The notes beneath the pieces are model-generated. The model was not told the DNA's origin. It ran no database searches and was given only the letters and a program-made list of their open reading frames with translations. Shown here piece by piece: positions 8,993 to 17,594 of a DNA stretch of 64,000 bases (position 1 is its first letter; every line of letters begins with the position of its first letter). Origin of the DNA: Nostoc sp. UHCC 0870 (lineage in GTDB: Bacteria > Cyanobacteriota > Cyanobacteriia > Cyanobacteriales > Nostocaceae); NCBI RefSeq assembly GCF_022063185.1, contig NZ_CP091913.1, positions 3,732,001 to 3,796,000 on the forward strand. Direction: 5' to 3'. A program made the position numbers and the translations under genes.

Positions 8993-9830
8993 TACTCCTC
9001 ACCGCCTCTAACCAATCAAAACGGGGGGCTGCACAGATCACATCAAATAGGATGCTTAAAGGTGCAAACATGAACAATGCCCAAAAAACTGCCGTGGGGA
9101 TAAAGAAATAATTCCGCAGCAGGAAAGTAACAATAGCAATACCCACTGCCCAAATCACACGCCCCATCCGTGCGTTAGGAATTGACCGGGGATCTGTCAC
9201 CATAAATAAGGCAAACAGCAACAAAGACCCACTCATTAACCGATGCAAATAAACATCCCAAGTCCAGCCCAACCAGAGATTACGCATGGCTTCTAATAGG
9301 GAGTAAGCACCCAAAAAGGCGGCTGTAGTATCCCAACGACCAACCCGTTGCAAAATCATCCCTCCAGCCCCAGCAAATAACAGCCCATACCACCAATCTT
9401 CCCCCCACTGTCCTGGAGAAACCCAAGCATCAGAAGTGAAAACTAAGGCAACAATGATGCCAAAGTTAGCTGGATTAAAGAAATGTTTTTGGTTAACTCG
9501 TAAGAAAAACTTACTAGCGATCGCACTAGCTGCCGCAAAAGCCATCGTTGTCCAATGATCAGCCCGTAAAAGTAAACTGAGTCCCAAAGCAGTAATCAAA
9601 GCACTGCGGAGATTCAGGGTACTAGGGATTGGGGACAGAAGATTGGGCGCATCTTCTACCTCCTGCTTTCTGACTTGCACTAAAGACAAAATGCACTGTG
9701 TTGTTAAACAGGTGGCGATCGCTACTGCAATTAATTCTGGTCGCAGAGTCCAATCCCTTGTTCCAATACCCAAAATCAGGAACAAGCCGAGAAAAAGAAT
9801 TTGATAATCCCGTATATCTTTGAGCAACAT
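8976..9830 (-). CDS. RnfD/NqrB-like integral membrane protein
   Basis: A 284-residue polytopic protein with about eight to nine hydrophobic helices. Segments such as SKFFLRVNQKHFFNPANFGIIVAL and LFALFMVTDPRSIPNARMGRVIW match the RnfABCDGE electron-transport subunit D / NqrB family (the NPAN and TDP motifs are characteristic). In bacteria with a full Rnf or Nqr complex this subunit carries flavin and takes part in ion pumping. No other Rnf subunit is nearby, and stand-alone RnfD-like proteins are common in cyanobacteria, so the role here is unclear. The final residues (KGVGV) and stop codon are encoded by the STRR at 8956-8992, so the native C-terminus may have been altered. Confidence 0.8.
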   Translation of the reverse strand: MLLKDIRDYQILFLGLFLILGIGTRDWTLRPELIAVAIATCLTTQCILSLVQVRKQEVEDAPNLLSPIPSTLNLRSALITALGLSLLLRADHWTTMAFAAASAIASKFFLRVNQKHFFNPANFGIIVALVFTSDAWVSPGQWGEDWWYGLLFAGAGGMILQRVGRWDTTAAFLGAYSLLEAMRNLWLGWTWDVYLHRLMSGSLLLFALFMVTDPRSIPNARMGRVIWAVGIAIVTFLLRNYFFIPTAVFWALFMFAPLSILFDVICAAPRFDWLEAVRSKGVGV

Positions 9831-10154
9831 TAACTCTTTATTCAGGGATTCCCCGTAGATTTTTCATCAATTTAAACGAGTTCAACCCCAAAATATGTTG
9901 CCGTTACAGATTTTGTAACAAAAAAAACCTCAAACCTCCGCGCCCCGCCGCGTTTAAAAATAAAATCAAGCCTGTCCTCAACTAATCCATTAGACAGACT
10001 AATAGAATCAAGATATCGCTTCGTTAGTCAGAGGACATTTAATCTTCAACTTCTTAAAATCGAACAACAGCAGTAAAATACCAAATTCAGTAAGTGCAAG
10101 CCTAGCCGCAGGCTATTCCAAATTACGAATTACGAATTAGAAGTTACCCACGCC
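9831..10154. other. intergenic region between divergent genes
   Basis: A 324-bp gap between the minus-strand RnfD-like gene and the plus-strand phosphoribosyltransferase gene. It must hold promoters for both. It contains a short CG-rich patch (CGCGCCCCGCCGCG around 9939-9952) and, just before the plus-strand gene, tandem ATTACGA units (about 10122-10136) of a kind often seen in Nostoc intergenic DNA. I see no gene or convincing promoter box. Confidence 0.6.
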
Positions 10155-10808
10155 ATGCTATTTAAAGACCGCACAGCCGCAGGCCAAGTTTTAGCCAGCA
10201 AGTTAGCAGATTACGCTAACTGCCCCGATGTGCTGGTTTTAGCCCTACCTAGGGGTGGTGTTCCTGTTGCTTTTGAAATTGCTCAAGCTTTAAATGCTCC
10301 CTTAGATGTCTTAGTAGTACGCAAACTTGGTGTACCTAATAATCCAGAACTAGCTATGGGAGCGATCGCTTCTGGTGGTGTCCGCATCATCAATCAACAA
10401 ATTGTCAATGAGATCAACATTTCTGAAGAAGTCATTGCTAGAGTTGCAGCCCAAGAACAACGAGAACTAGAAAGACGGGAAAGTATGTATCGGGGCGATG
10501 AACCTTTTCCCGAATTAACAGGACGCAAAGTTATCTTAGTCGATGATGGTTTAGCCACCGGTGCAACCATGTGGGCGGCGGTAATTGCTGTCAGACAAAA
10601 AAATCCCCAAGAGATTGTGATTGCTGTCCCCGTTGCTGCACCAGAGACATATCAACAATTACAACCCAAAGTAGAAAAAATGTTCTGTATCGCCACACCC
10701 AGCCAATTTTATAGCGTGGGTATGTGGTATGAAGACTTTCCTCAAACTACCGATGCTGAAGTCCATGAATTGCTCAAAAAAGCCGGTAATTTAGTTAACA
10801 GTCAATAA
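10155..10808 (+). CDS. phosphoribosyltransferase family protein
   Basis: A 217-residue type I phosphoribosyltransferase. The PRPP-binding motif VILVDDGLATGATM lies at about residues 125-138. Upstream, ALPRGGVPVAFEIAQAL (about 32-48) and LDVLVVRKLGVPNNPELAMGAIA (about 51-73) are typical of the predicted phosphoribosyltransferases that act on unidentified bases in stress islands, rather than purine-salvage enzymes of defined substrate. Cytoplasmic; substrate unknown. It is followed after 71 bp, across a CCCCTAT STRR, by an HPF-cold-shock fusion on the same strand. Confidence 0.88.
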   Translation: MLFKDRTAAGQVLASKLADYANCPDVLVLALPRGGVPVAFEIAQALNAPLDVLVVRKLGVPNNPELAMGAIASGGVRIINQQIVNEINISEEVIARVAAQEQRELERRESMYRGDEPFPELTGRKVILVDDGLATGATMWAAVIAVRQKNPQEIVIAVPVAAPETYQQLQPKVEKMFCIATPSQFYSVGMWYEDFPQTTDAEVHELLKKAGNLVNSQ

Positions 10809-10835
10809 TCAATAAGCATTAGGGTAAAAGGCTCT

Positions 10836-10873
10836 CCCCTATACCCCTATACCCCTATACCCCTATACCCCTA
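10836..10873. repeat. STRR, heptamer CCCCTAT
   Basis: Five consecutive CCCCTATA/CCCCTAT units between the phosphoribosyltransferase and the HPF-cold-shock gene. The array ends seven bases before the next start codon, so it occupies the place where a ribosome-binding site would lie. Confidence 0.95.
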
Positions 10874-10879
10874 ATTACT

Positions 10880-11509
10880 ATGCAAGTACCACTAGAAATT
10901 ACCTATCGCAACTTAGAAAAAACAGCTGCGATCGATAACTTAATTAAAGAAAAAGTTGCCAAATTAGAGCATATTTGCAGTTATATCAATAGCTGTCACA
11001 TCGCCGTTGAAAAGATACACGATCGCCCCCGTAGTGGTTCGCCCTACCGCGTCAGAATTGATCTCACCGTACCACCAGGACATGAACTCGTAGCACATAG
11101 TAATCCTAGTCAAAGTATCCAGTATGATCCTCTAGATGCCGTCATTAGAGATGCTTTTGATGCAGCGCGTCAGCAATTAGTCAAACTAACCCAAATTCAA
11201 CAACAAAGCGATCGCGCCCAAACCCAGGAAGACGCAGGAGAAACCACAGGACTAGTCATCAAACTATTCCGAGATCAAGGTTATGGCTTTATCAAAAACC
11301 TAGATGGCGAAGAAATTTACTTCCACAGTAACAGCGTCCTCCATAACGACTTTGAACGCCTAGAAATTGGTACAGGTGTCCATTGTGCTGTAGAAGAAGG
11401 CGAAGAAGGACTACAAGCCAGTACAGTCAAAATCGTAGATAAACCAGGTGTCCGTGCTGGTAAATCTGGTCAAACCCTAATTGAACCGCCCTTAGACTGG
11501 AGAGAATAA
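10880..11509 (+). CDS. HPF/RaiA-type ribosome-associated protein fused to a cold-shock domain
   Basis: The 209-residue protein has two parts. Residues 1-110 match the hibernation-promoting factor/RaiA fold (MQVPLEITYRNLEKTAAIDN... with DPLDAVIRDAFDAARQQL at the end). After a Gln-rich linker, residues about 128-195 form a cold-shock domain with RNP motifs GYGFIK and IYFHSN. The HPF part is expected to bind the 30S decoding region and suppress translation in stress; the cold-shock part binds single-stranded nucleic acid. It is distinct from the long-form cyanobacterial HPF (LrtA), whose C-terminal domain is a dimerisation fold. Neighbouring phosphoribosyltransferase suggests a stress-response group. 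Confidence 0.88.
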   Translation: MQVPLEITYRNLEKTAAIDNLIKEKVAKLEHICSYINSCHIAVEKIHDRPRSGSPYRVRIDLTVPPGHELVAHSNPSQSIQYDPLDAVIRDAFDAARQQLVKLTQIQQQSDRAQTQEDAGETTGLVIKLFRDQGYGFIKNLDGEEIYFHSNSVLHNDFERLEIGTGVHCAVEEGEEGLQASTVKIVDKPGVRAGKSGQTLIEPPLDWRE

Positions 11510-11599
11510 AAAAATTCAAAATTCAATAATTCCCAGGGACTGGGGAAAGGTGATTTTCCCGTCATCCCCCAATTAAAAATTACCAATAACGAATTAATT

Positions 11600-11809
11600 A
11601 TGAATAGCGAATTGAAACAAACCGCATCTCAACTTTTAGCCGCTATGCTGTCTAACCCTCATATATACCCCCAAGTAAGTGATGAGGGAGGTTACGGCAA
11701 AATGGAACAGCAATTAATTCTCACAGCCGTAGAGATGGCAGAAATCTTAAGTCAGCACATTGAAAATGTTCATTCCCAAACTGACAAGGAACTACAGCAA
11801 AAAAATTGA
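11600..11809 (+). CDS. small conserved hypothetical protein
   Basis: A 69-residue, mostly helical, soluble protein starting MNSELKQTASQLLAAMLSNP, with a conserved-looking QVSDEGGYGKMEQQLILTAVEMAEIL core. It follows the HPF-cold-shock gene by 90 bp on the same strand. I do not recognise a named domain. No signal peptide, metal site or membrane segment is visible. Confidence 0.65.
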   Translation: MNSELKQTASQLLAAMLSNPHIYPQVSDEGGYGKMEQQLILTAVEMAEILSQHIENVHSQTDKELQQKN

Positions 11810-11949
11810 TAGGAATGCTATAACCTGCATTTTTCGCAGAAATTGTAATTTGTTTCGTCAAGTCGCTTCGCTCCAATTAAAAATTCAAAAAAGGTCAATA
11901 GTCAATAGTCTTAACTGCTGACTATTGACTAATAACTAAAAACTAACAA

Positions 11950-12240
11950 CTAATCAGCATTCATAATTTTTGGTACTTTAAAAAATTCACCTTCTTGTTC
12001 AGGCGCACTGTTGAGAATAGCTTCTCTGTCAGCATATGGTTGTAATTCATCATCTCTAGTTACATTGCTAACATCAATAGCCCGTGTTGTAGGAAGTACA
12101 TCAGTAACATCCAACTCACTCAACTGCTCCACATAATCTAAAATACTGCCTAGCTGAATTGTAAATTGCTCCTCTTCTTCTGGAGTCAATTCTAAACGAG
12201 CCAGCAGGGCGACTTTATGAACTTGTTCCCGGTCAATCAT
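11950..12240 (-). CDS. gatC: aspartyl/glutamyl-tRNA amidotransferase subunit C
   Basis: From the ATG at 12238-12240 the protein is 96 residues, beginning [19 protein letters not shown], with [22 protein letters not shown] and a C-terminal [11 protein letters not shown] motif, all standard GatC. GatC stabilises the GatA-GatB core that converts misacylated Glu-tRNA(Gln) to Gln-tRNA(Gln). I reject a longer frame that would start at a TTG six codons upstream: it would add residues not seen in the family and its start lies inside an STRR. No gatA or gatB is adjacent, which is usual in cyanobacteria. Confidence 0.95.
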   Translation of the reverse strand: MIDREQVHKVALLARLELTPEEEEQFTIQLGSILDYVEQLSELDVTDVLPTTRAIDVSNVTRDDELQPYADREAILNSAPEQEGEFFKVPKIMNAD

Positions 12241-12253
12241 GGTTAATTTAAGA

Positions 12254-12317
12254 GTCAATGGTCAATAGTCAATGGTCAATGGTCAACAGTCAACAGTCAA
12301 CAGTCAACAGTCAACAG
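12254..12317. repeat. STRR, heptamers GTCAATG/GTCAACA
   Basis: About nine heptamers, starting as GTCAATG/GTCAATA and changing to a uniform run of GTCAACA. It lies directly upstream of gatC and downstream of ycf3. A degenerate relative (GTCAATA plus its inverted form) lies at about 11895-11930 on the other side of gatC. Confidence 0.95.
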
Positions 12318-12365
12318 CTAATTATCTTTACCTTGGACTGTAGACTACTGACTTTGAACTCATGA

Positions 12366-12887
12366 CTAAAAGAATACGTCGATTTGCATCCGTCCAGTGG
12401 TTTTGAGCCAGTTTTGGGCTTCAATGTAGTTATTGGGGGCCATGCGAATGGCTCTAATCCAGTAGTCTGCGGCTTGGTCAAATAGTGCTTCGCCGCCGTC
12501 GTGATCCCCAGCTTCTTTGGCTTTTTCGCCTTGATAGTGGTAAATTACAGCGATATTATTTAAGGCTTGGGGTAAGCGCGGATTGAGTTCAACGCCTTGG
12601 TGATAGAGTTCTAAAGCTTTGTCGTGGTCGCCGTTACTGGCATAAATTAAACCCATATTGTAGAGAATATAACCGCGATCGTTGGAGTCTTCCTCTAGGG
12701 TTAGGGCTTCTTCATAATATTCTAGTGCTTCGGCATACTCACCTTCTGCCTGGGCGGACATCCCATCTCGGTAATAAACGAATGCTTCTTTAGCTTTTTT
12801 GTTAGTTGGCAGTATCTTGAGGATGATATCTGCCATAACTGTAAAGGATTTATCAATAAAGTTATCGTTTTTTTGCGTTCTTGGCAT
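12366..12887 (-). CDS. ycf3: photosystem I assembly protein Ycf3
   Basis: The 173-residue protein matches Ycf3 over its whole length: N-terminal [20 protein letters not shown], three TPR units (about 35-68, 72-105 and 115-155) including [22 protein letters not shown] and [18 protein letters not shown], and a C-terminal [14 protein letters not shown] end. Ycf3 is a thylakoid-associated chaperone that binds PsaA/PsaD during photosystem I assembly. It supports the cyanobacterial origin of the window. A heptameric STRR lies immediately upstream. Confidence 0.96.
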   Translation of the reverse strand: MPRTQKNDNFIDKSFTVMADIILKILPTNKKAKEAFVYYRDGMSAQAEGEYAEALEYYEEALTLEEDSNDRGYILYNMGLIYASNGDHDKALELYHQGVELNPRLPQALNNIAVIYHYQGEKAKEAGDHDGGEALFDQAADYWIRAIRMAPNNYIEAQNWLKTTGRMQIDVFF

Positions 12888-12903
12888 ATTCGCCTCTTCT
12901 TTA

Positions 12904-12947
12904 GGGATTGGGGACTGGGGATTGGGGACTGGGGACTGGGGACTGGG
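12904..12947. repeat. STRR, heptamer GGGGACT/GGGGATT
   Basis: Six tandem heptamers alternating GGGGATT and GGGGACT, just upstream of ycf3. The same family occurs at 39311-39383, 53405-53489 and, inside a gene, at 63118-63145. Confidence 0.95.
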
Positions 12948-13016
12948 TATTAGTAATTCTTTTCCTTTTACCTAGTTCCTAGTCGCCATTCGCCATTGCT
13001 TTAGTACACTCAATAG

Positions 13017-13718
13017 CTAATTTAACTGATTTGGGTGGGTATTCTGCTCGTTGACTGGCATGATACATTCAGGAATGTTGTGTTTTGGGCTATTGACCAG
13101 TTTGCTTACGGGGTAGCCAGTCATGGCTGCGGCTGGATAGGGCGATAATAGGGACTGTAGTGGTTGAGGTGTCTGTACTTCGGCATCTAGCCATAAATCG
13201 TAATCTTTGGGGTCAAGAATTACTGGCATCCGATCATGGATTGATTGCAATAATTCGTTGGCTGTCGTTGTCAAAATTGTACAAGAAATGATTTCCTCTT
13301 GGGTGGGGGAACTCCATTTTTCCCACAAACCCGCAAAGCCAAAGGGTTGTTCGTCTCGGAGACGAAAGTAAAATGGCTGTTTTGTCCCTTGTTGTTTTTG
13401 CCACTCATAAAAGCCATCAGCCACCACTAAACAGCGTCGGTGCTTGAAGGCGGAACGAAAGGAGGGTTTTTCGGCTACGGTCTCTGATCTGGCGTTAATT
13501 AATTTTGACCCGATGCTGGAATCTTTAGCCCATGAAGGAATTAGACCCCAGCGTAACTGCTGCAATTCACGCCGATTAACTTCAGGATTATGCAAAACTG
13601 TCACCACCATTTGCGTAGGTGCAATGTTATATTGTGCAGCCAAATTTTGCCCGGGTTGAACATGAAAAATTTCAGCTAATGCTTTTGCTGTCTGGGTTAA
13701 AGTAAATCTTCCACACAT
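13017..13718 (-). CDS. SOS response-associated peptidase (SRAP, YedK/HMCES family)
   Basis: 233 residues starting MCGRFTLTQ. After removal of Met1, Cys2 is the catalytic residue that forms a thiazolidine crosslink with abasic sites in single-stranded DNA. Other family motifs are visible: NIAPTQMVVTV, LRWGLIPSWAKD, INARSETVAEKPSFR, CLVVADGFYEW (with the conserved Glu) and IHDRMPVIL (with the conserved His). Length is normal for the family. Role: shields abasic sites in ssDNA from error-prone processing. It is a stand-alone gene. Confidence 0.96.
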   Translation of the reverse strand: MCGRFTLTQTAKALAEIFHVQPGQNLAAQYNIAPTQMVVTVLHNPEVNRRELQQLRWGLIPSWAKDSSIGSKLINARSETVAEKPSFRSAFKHRRCLVVADGFYEWQKQQGTKQPFYFRLRDEQPFGFAGLWEKWSSPTQEEIISCTILTTTANELLQSIHDRMPVILDPKDYDLWLDAEVQTPQPLQSLLSPYPAAAMTGYPVSKLVNSPKHNIPECIMPVNEQNTHPNQLN

Positions 13719-13919
13719 GATTTTTTTCCCTATTGCATAAAATAAAACATTGAAATTGCAGCATTAAATATTACTAATATTTTTATTTTTCCAGATAATT
13801 AATATTTACTAGAACAACATATTAAATTATCCAAAATATCCTGTTTGATAAAAATAATTTTGTAAGATAGTGTATTTTAGACCTTTAATCGTCAACACAT
13901 TCTTTATCATAATTTGTAC

Positions 13920-14552
13920 ATGGAATCATTACGTTTGTACGATTTTTTACTTTCAGGTAACGGCTACAAGATACGTCTTTTATTAATACAAATGGGTATA
14001 CCATTTGAGAGAGTAGAGGTTAATATTTTAAAAGGAGAGAGCCGCACAATAGAATTTTTGAGTAAAAATCCTAACGGTAGAATACCAGTTTTAGAAATTG
14101 AACCAGAAAAATATTTAGCAGAATCGAATGCTATATTGATGTACTTGAGCGAAAATACAGAATTTTTACCTTACGATCGCTATTTAAAAGCACAGGTGAT
14201 GCAATGGTTATTTTTTGAACAATATAGCCATGAACCATATATTGCTAAATCAAGATTTTGGATGTCTATTTTAGGGAAAGCCAAGGAATACCATACCGCC
14301 CTAGAACAATTACGTGAACCGGGTTACGCAGCCCTCAAAGTAATGGAAAATCATTTACGCTATCATAGCTTTTTTGTGGATGAGCGTTACACAATTGCTG
14401 ATATTGCTTTGTTCGCTTATACTCACGTTGCTGATGAAGGAGGGTTTGATTTAACACAATTCCCTGCAATTCAAGCTTGGCTAGAACGAGTCAAAGCCCA
14501 ACCAGGATATATCAGTATTACCCATGAGCCTCAATTATGCTTGGATTGGTAG
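13920..14552 (+). CDS. glutathione S-transferase family protein
   Basis: From the ATG at 13920 the protein is 210 residues. Residues 1-78 form the thioredoxin-like domain (LRLYDFLLSGNGYKIRLLL, KNPNGRIPVLE, AESNAILMYLSE) and residues 90-205 the helical domain (YTIADIALFAYTHVADEGGFDL, PAIQAWLERVKAQPGY). The SGNGYKIR motif places Ser or Asn at the N-terminal end of helix 1, as in beta/theta-like bacterial GSTs. Likely conjugates or reduces electrophiles with glutathione in the cytoplasm. A TTG two codons upstream is open but less likely as a start. A long STRR follows the stop codon. Confidence 0.9.
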   Translation: MESLRLYDFLLSGNGYKIRLLLIQMGIPFERVEVNILKGESRTIEFLSKNPNGRIPVLEIEPEKYLAESNAILMYLSENTEFLPYDRYLKAQVMQWLFFEQYSHEPYIAKSRFWMSILGKAKEYHTALEQLREPGYAALKVMENHLRYHSFFVDERYTIADIALFAYTHVADEGGFDLTQFPAIQAWLERVKAQPGYISITHEPQLCLDW

Positions 14553-14562
14553 TTGGGGGAGA

Positions 14563-14707
14563 GGGGATAGGGGACAGGGGACAGGTGACAGGGGATAGGT
14601 GACAGGGGACAGGTGACAGGGGACAGGTGACAGGTGACAGGGGACAGGGGACAGGGGACAGGGGACAGGGGACAGGGGACAGGGGACAGGGGACAGGGGA
14701 CAGGGGG
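14563..14707. repeat. STRR, heptamer GGGGACA/GGTGACA (about 20 units)
   Basis: A 145-bp array of GGGGACA, GGTGACA and GGGGATA heptamers between the GST and the DUF167 gene. The last nine or so units are all GGGGACA, suggesting recent local expansion, while the first half mixes variants. The Pro-rich open frame on the opposite strand is an artefact of this repeat. Confidence 0.97.
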
Positions 14708-14748
14708 TAAGCTAATAACCATTGACTAATTACTAATGACTATTCATA

Positions 14749-14976
14749 TTAAACATCTGTATCAATTTCAATCAGTTTTTGCCGTGAGGATAAACCAGTC
14801 TTAATTCTGATCTGAGATTTTGATACATCAAACTTGTCGGCTAGTAGTTTAATTAATTCCTCGTTAGCTTTCCCGTCTACAGGTGGAGATTTTAAGTGTA
14901 CAGTTAGGCTACCATCAGATTGTTCGGCAATTTTTTGCTGTTTTGAGTTGGGTTTAACTTTCACTTTTTTTTGCAT
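14749..14976 (-). CDS. DUF167 (YggU) family protein
   Basis: A 75-residue protein, starting [16 protein letters not shown], with the family core [23 protein letters not shown] (about 24-46) and [18 protein letters not shown]. Structures of this family show a small alpha/beta fold; the biochemical role is unknown. Its start overlaps the end of the DUF2809 gene by 23 bp, so the two are probably translationally coupled. Confidence 0.9.
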   Translation of the reverse strand: MQKKVKVKPNSKQQKIAEQSDGSLTVHLKSPPVDGKANEELIKLLADKFDVSKSQIRIKTGLSSRQKLIEIDTDV

Positions 14977-15370
14977 AACCTATGTACTGTAATTTTTTTA
15001 GCCATAACCAACCTAAAATACAACCCAGTGCATAATGAGGAAAATCCCACCAAGCAAAGGTAGTACCAAGCAAGAGTTTACCTATGAATGTAGCGCGAAC
15101 CTGATTTAAAAGTGGTGGATGCCAAAGTTGAAGAAATTCTATAATACAGGTAATAATAAAAACCCATATGGGAATTTGTTTGATAGCAGTTTGACTTCGG
15201 AAAAACCAAAAGGCAAACAGACACCAAAATATTTCGTAAAATACTGCTGCTCCATAGTTATTTAACCACTGATGACCAAAACCTGGATAATATTTAAACA
15301 AAAATCCCATCGCTACTACAATGAGCAGAGATAGGTTGATTAATTTTGATTGGGTGCGATTATGAAGCAT
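14954..15370 (-). CDS. DUF2809 family membrane protein
   Basis: A 138-residue protein with four hydrophobic helices (about 10-28, 42-58, 66-84 and 98-124). The [18 protein letters not shown] and [28 protein letters not shown] segments match the DUF2809 family of small inner-membrane proteins, whose function is unknown. It overlaps the DUF167 gene downstream. Confidence 0.85.
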   Translation of the reverse strand: MLHNRTQSKLINLSLLIVVAMGFLFKYYPGFGHQWLNNYGAAVFYEIFWCLFAFWFFRSQTAIKQIPIWVFIITCIIEFLQLWHPPLLNQVRATFIGKLLLGTTFAWWDFPHYALGCILGWLWLKKLQYIGYAKKSES

Positions 15371-15445
15371 TTTGTCAAGGCTAAAAACTATGCCTGATTT
15401 TAGCCTTGATATATTGGGGATTGGGTAATTAGTTCTTATTTCCTG

Positions 15446-16006
15446 TCAAGGATATCTTCTACTACCAGCACCGACTACGCCGATTTTGTGGCGGTAGGAA
15501 AGTTCTGCACCAAACCAGCCGGAAATGCTGGTGAGAGTACCGACGATTAACGACAGTAATAGTCCCCAAGGTAAGATTTTGGCTTCAACGTCGCCTAGTC
15601 GCAGTAGGAAATTAACTACACTCAAGGTTAAGAGAGAAACATTGAGAATCAGGTGCGCCCAGCCTGCTTGACGCTTGCGGACGCGTTCGATTTGCAAAAA
15701 GTCGCTTAGACCGATCATTGCAGCGATCGCACCACTAGCTAATCCTAATCCAATTAACCAAAAGGAAGCCCTAGCCCAGAAGAAATCACGGGTTAACCAG
15801 TAACCAAAGTCGCTTCCCAAGGCGGCTGCTAAAAAGGCTATGGGAAAAATCACACTGAGGGGATGTAAAGGATGTCCGGCGATCGCTACTGTACTGGGTA
15901 CACCTGTATCACGATATTCGCGATCGTCACTTTCAATCACTGGGGGAATATTGGGGAATGGTGTGGAAGCTGTGGAACTTGTAGAAGTTGTTTCTGTGGT
16001 TTCCAT
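15446..16006 (-). CDS. DUF2231 family membrane protein
   Basis: From the ATG at 16004-16006 the protein is 186 residues, opening METTETTSTSSTASTPFP, a Ser/Thr-rich cytoplasmic or extracytoplasmic tail. The body has four membrane helices and the family signature AGHPLHPLSVIFPIAFLAAALGSDF (about 45-68), with two histidines, and WARASFWLIGLGLASGAIA. Function unknown; the paired His could bind heme or metal (inference). An in-frame codon 24 bp upstream would add eight residues, but the given start is the better one. Confidence 0.85.
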   Translation of the reverse strand: METTETTSTSSTASTPFPNIPPVIESDDREYRDTGVPSTVAIAGHPLHPLSVIFPIAFLAAALGSDFGYWLTRDFFWARASFWLIGLGLASGAIAAMIGLSDFLQIERVRKRQAGWAHLILNVSLLTLSVVNFLLRLGDVEAKILPWGLLLSLIVGTLTSISGWFGAELSYRHKIGVVGAGSRRYP

Positions 16007-16033
16007 AATATTTATCCTAATTTTCAGCAAAGG

Positions 16034-16146
16034 AGACCTCTTGCAAAAGTCCGAAAATGAGATGTGTCATTCTGAATGAAATGTATAATCTTTGAGATGT
16101 TTCGCTTCGCTCAACATGACAGCTTCAGCATTTATGCAAGAGGTCT
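16034..16146. mobile_element. 113-bp MITE, copy 1
   Basis: A 113-bp element bounded by inverted ends AGACCTCTTGCA and TGCAAGAGGTCT and flanked by the direct repeat AGG (16031-16033 and 16147-16149). It differs from the copy at 56619-56731 at only three positions. It has no coding capacity. It lies between the DUF2231 gene and the region upstream of the hemerythrin gene. Confidence 0.88.
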
Positions 16147-16492
16147 AGGCAATTTGTTCTACGTCGGCTTCTGCTTGCAGTGTGAGTTTAGCTGTTTGTA
16201 CTTCTAGTTCCCGATTCCAGAAGCCTCTGGCATTATTAATTAAACTCCTGAACTTTAAATATCTTTGAGTCAATTTAGAAAAATAAGCTTTAAATTTTAT
16301 CTATCTGACGACAGACTAAATACTAAATAACTATCCATCTAAAAGTAGAAGTATAATTTTGTGCCAATAAAAACCTTGATTTTCTATCCTGAGTTGATAG
16401 GTTAATCGTTCAAAAGAAAGAGGGATATTACTAGTAAATATGTCAAATTTATCTTAGTAAGAATACGAGTATTTTTTTTAGGAGAACACAAA
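16147..16492. other. intergenic region upstream of hemerythrin gene
   Basis: AT-rich 346-bp stretch between the MITE and the hemerythrin gene. It should contain that gene's promoter. The last 15 bases carry a clear ribosome-binding site (TTAGGAGAACACAAA before the ATG). No gene is visible here. Confidence 0.6.
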
Positions 16493-17548
16493 ATGGTATC
16501 AACTTTAGATGATACAAAACGTAATGCTATTGCTGCTAAATTGGCAGATGTGAAATTAATTCAACAGTTGATCATAGACAATGAGCAATTATTTGTGAGA
16601 GAATCCACTGATAATGAAATCAGCGATCGCTTTCGGACTATGCTTGAAGATGATCGTAAAAATTTGGGTATTCTAGAAACTGTAAATGTGCAGTATGGTA
16701 TCCAAGAAGAACCACGCAATACAGTCAGAGAAATGGTGGACAAGCTTCGCCAATTAATGCAAGGCTCTGAATTGAACTTTTATGAAAAAGTATTCCAGCA
16801 TGAATTGTTGAAGCATCAACAAGTCATGAGTGGTTTGCTGATACACAAAGCAGCACAAAAAGTGGGTGCTGATGTTATGGCTGCAATTGGGCCTCTCAAC
16901 ACCGTTAACTTTGAAAATCGCGCTCATCAAGAACAGCTTAAAGGTATTTTGGAAGTCTTAGGTGTGCGCGAATTGACTGGACAAGAAGTTGATCAAGGTA
17001 TTTGGGGACGAGTCCAAGATGCAATGGCGGCTTTGACGGGTGCGGTAGGTAGTGCTGTCACTCAGGGTTCTGACAAACGGGATATGAATATCCAAGATGT
17101 GCTGCGTTTAGATCACAATAAAGTCAATATCCTGTTCACTGAAATACAGCAGAGCAATGATCCTCAAAAGATTCAAGAGTATTTTGGTCAAATTTACAAG
17201 GATCTAACTGCTCATGCTGAAGCTGAAGAAGAAGTATTGTACCCCAGAGTACGTTCTTTCTACGGTGAAAGGGACACCCAAGAACTGTATGATGAGCAAT
17301 CCGAAATGAAGCGGATGTTAGAGCAAATCAAGGCTCTGAGTCCCTCTACCTCTGAATTTAAAGATAGAGTTAGACAGTTAGCTGACATCGTGATGGATCA
17401 CGTTCGTCAAGAAGAAAGCACAATGTTTGCAGCAATTCGTAACAATCTCAGTTCAGACCAAACTGAGCAATTAGCTACACAGTTTAAAGCTGCTAAAAGC
17501 CGCATTCAAGAAAGATTAGGTGGTCAAACCACCGGAGCAAATGTTTAA
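16493..17548 (+). CDS. hemerythrin HHE-domain protein
   Basis: The 351-residue helical protein has a C-terminal hemerythrin-like domain (about 200-330) with metal-ligand candidates in RLDHNKVNILF, LTAHAEAEEEVLYPRV and MDHVRQEESTMF. The N-terminal half (1-165) is also helical, with two further His (QHELLKHQQ), and may be a diverged second bundle. Between them lies a small Gly/Ala-rich hydrophobic stretch. Expected to bind a di-iron centre and sense or store oxygen or NO. It is preceded by a good ribosome-binding site (AGGAG) and followed by a strong hairpin. Confidence 0.92.
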   Translation: MVSTLDDTKRNAIAAKLADVKLIQQLIIDNEQLFVRESTDNEISDRFRTMLEDDRKNLGILETVNVQYGIQEEPRNTVREMVDKLRQLMQGSELNFYEKVFQHELLKHQQVMSGLLIHKAAQKVGADVMAAIGPLNTVNFENRAHQEQLKGILEVLGVRELTGQEVDQGIWGRVQDAMAALTGAVGSAVTQGSDKRDMNIQDVLRLDHNKVNILFTEIQQSNDPQKIQEYFGQIYKDLTAHAEAEEEVLYPRVRSFYGERDTQELYDEQSEMKRMLEQIKALSPSTSEFKDRVRQLADIVMDHVRQEESTMFAAIRNNLSSDQTEQLATQFKAAKSRIQERLGGQTTGANV

Positions 17549-17594
17549 TGTTGAGACTGTAAGCGAAGTCGTTTCATTAAAATAGGTTGATTTA

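Noticed and set aside
12241..12258. Extended gatC start at a TTG
   Set aside because: GatC proteins start at the MIDREQV position; the extension begins inside an STRR.
14563..14707. Possible CRISPR array because of regular repetition
   Set aside because: Units are 7 bp in direct tandem without spacers and no cas genes are nearby; the same holds for all other arrays in the window.
14531..14722. Pro/Ser/Cys-rich open frame on the minus strand
   Set aside because: It is a translation of the GGGGACA STRR; it has no start signal and no non-repeat core.
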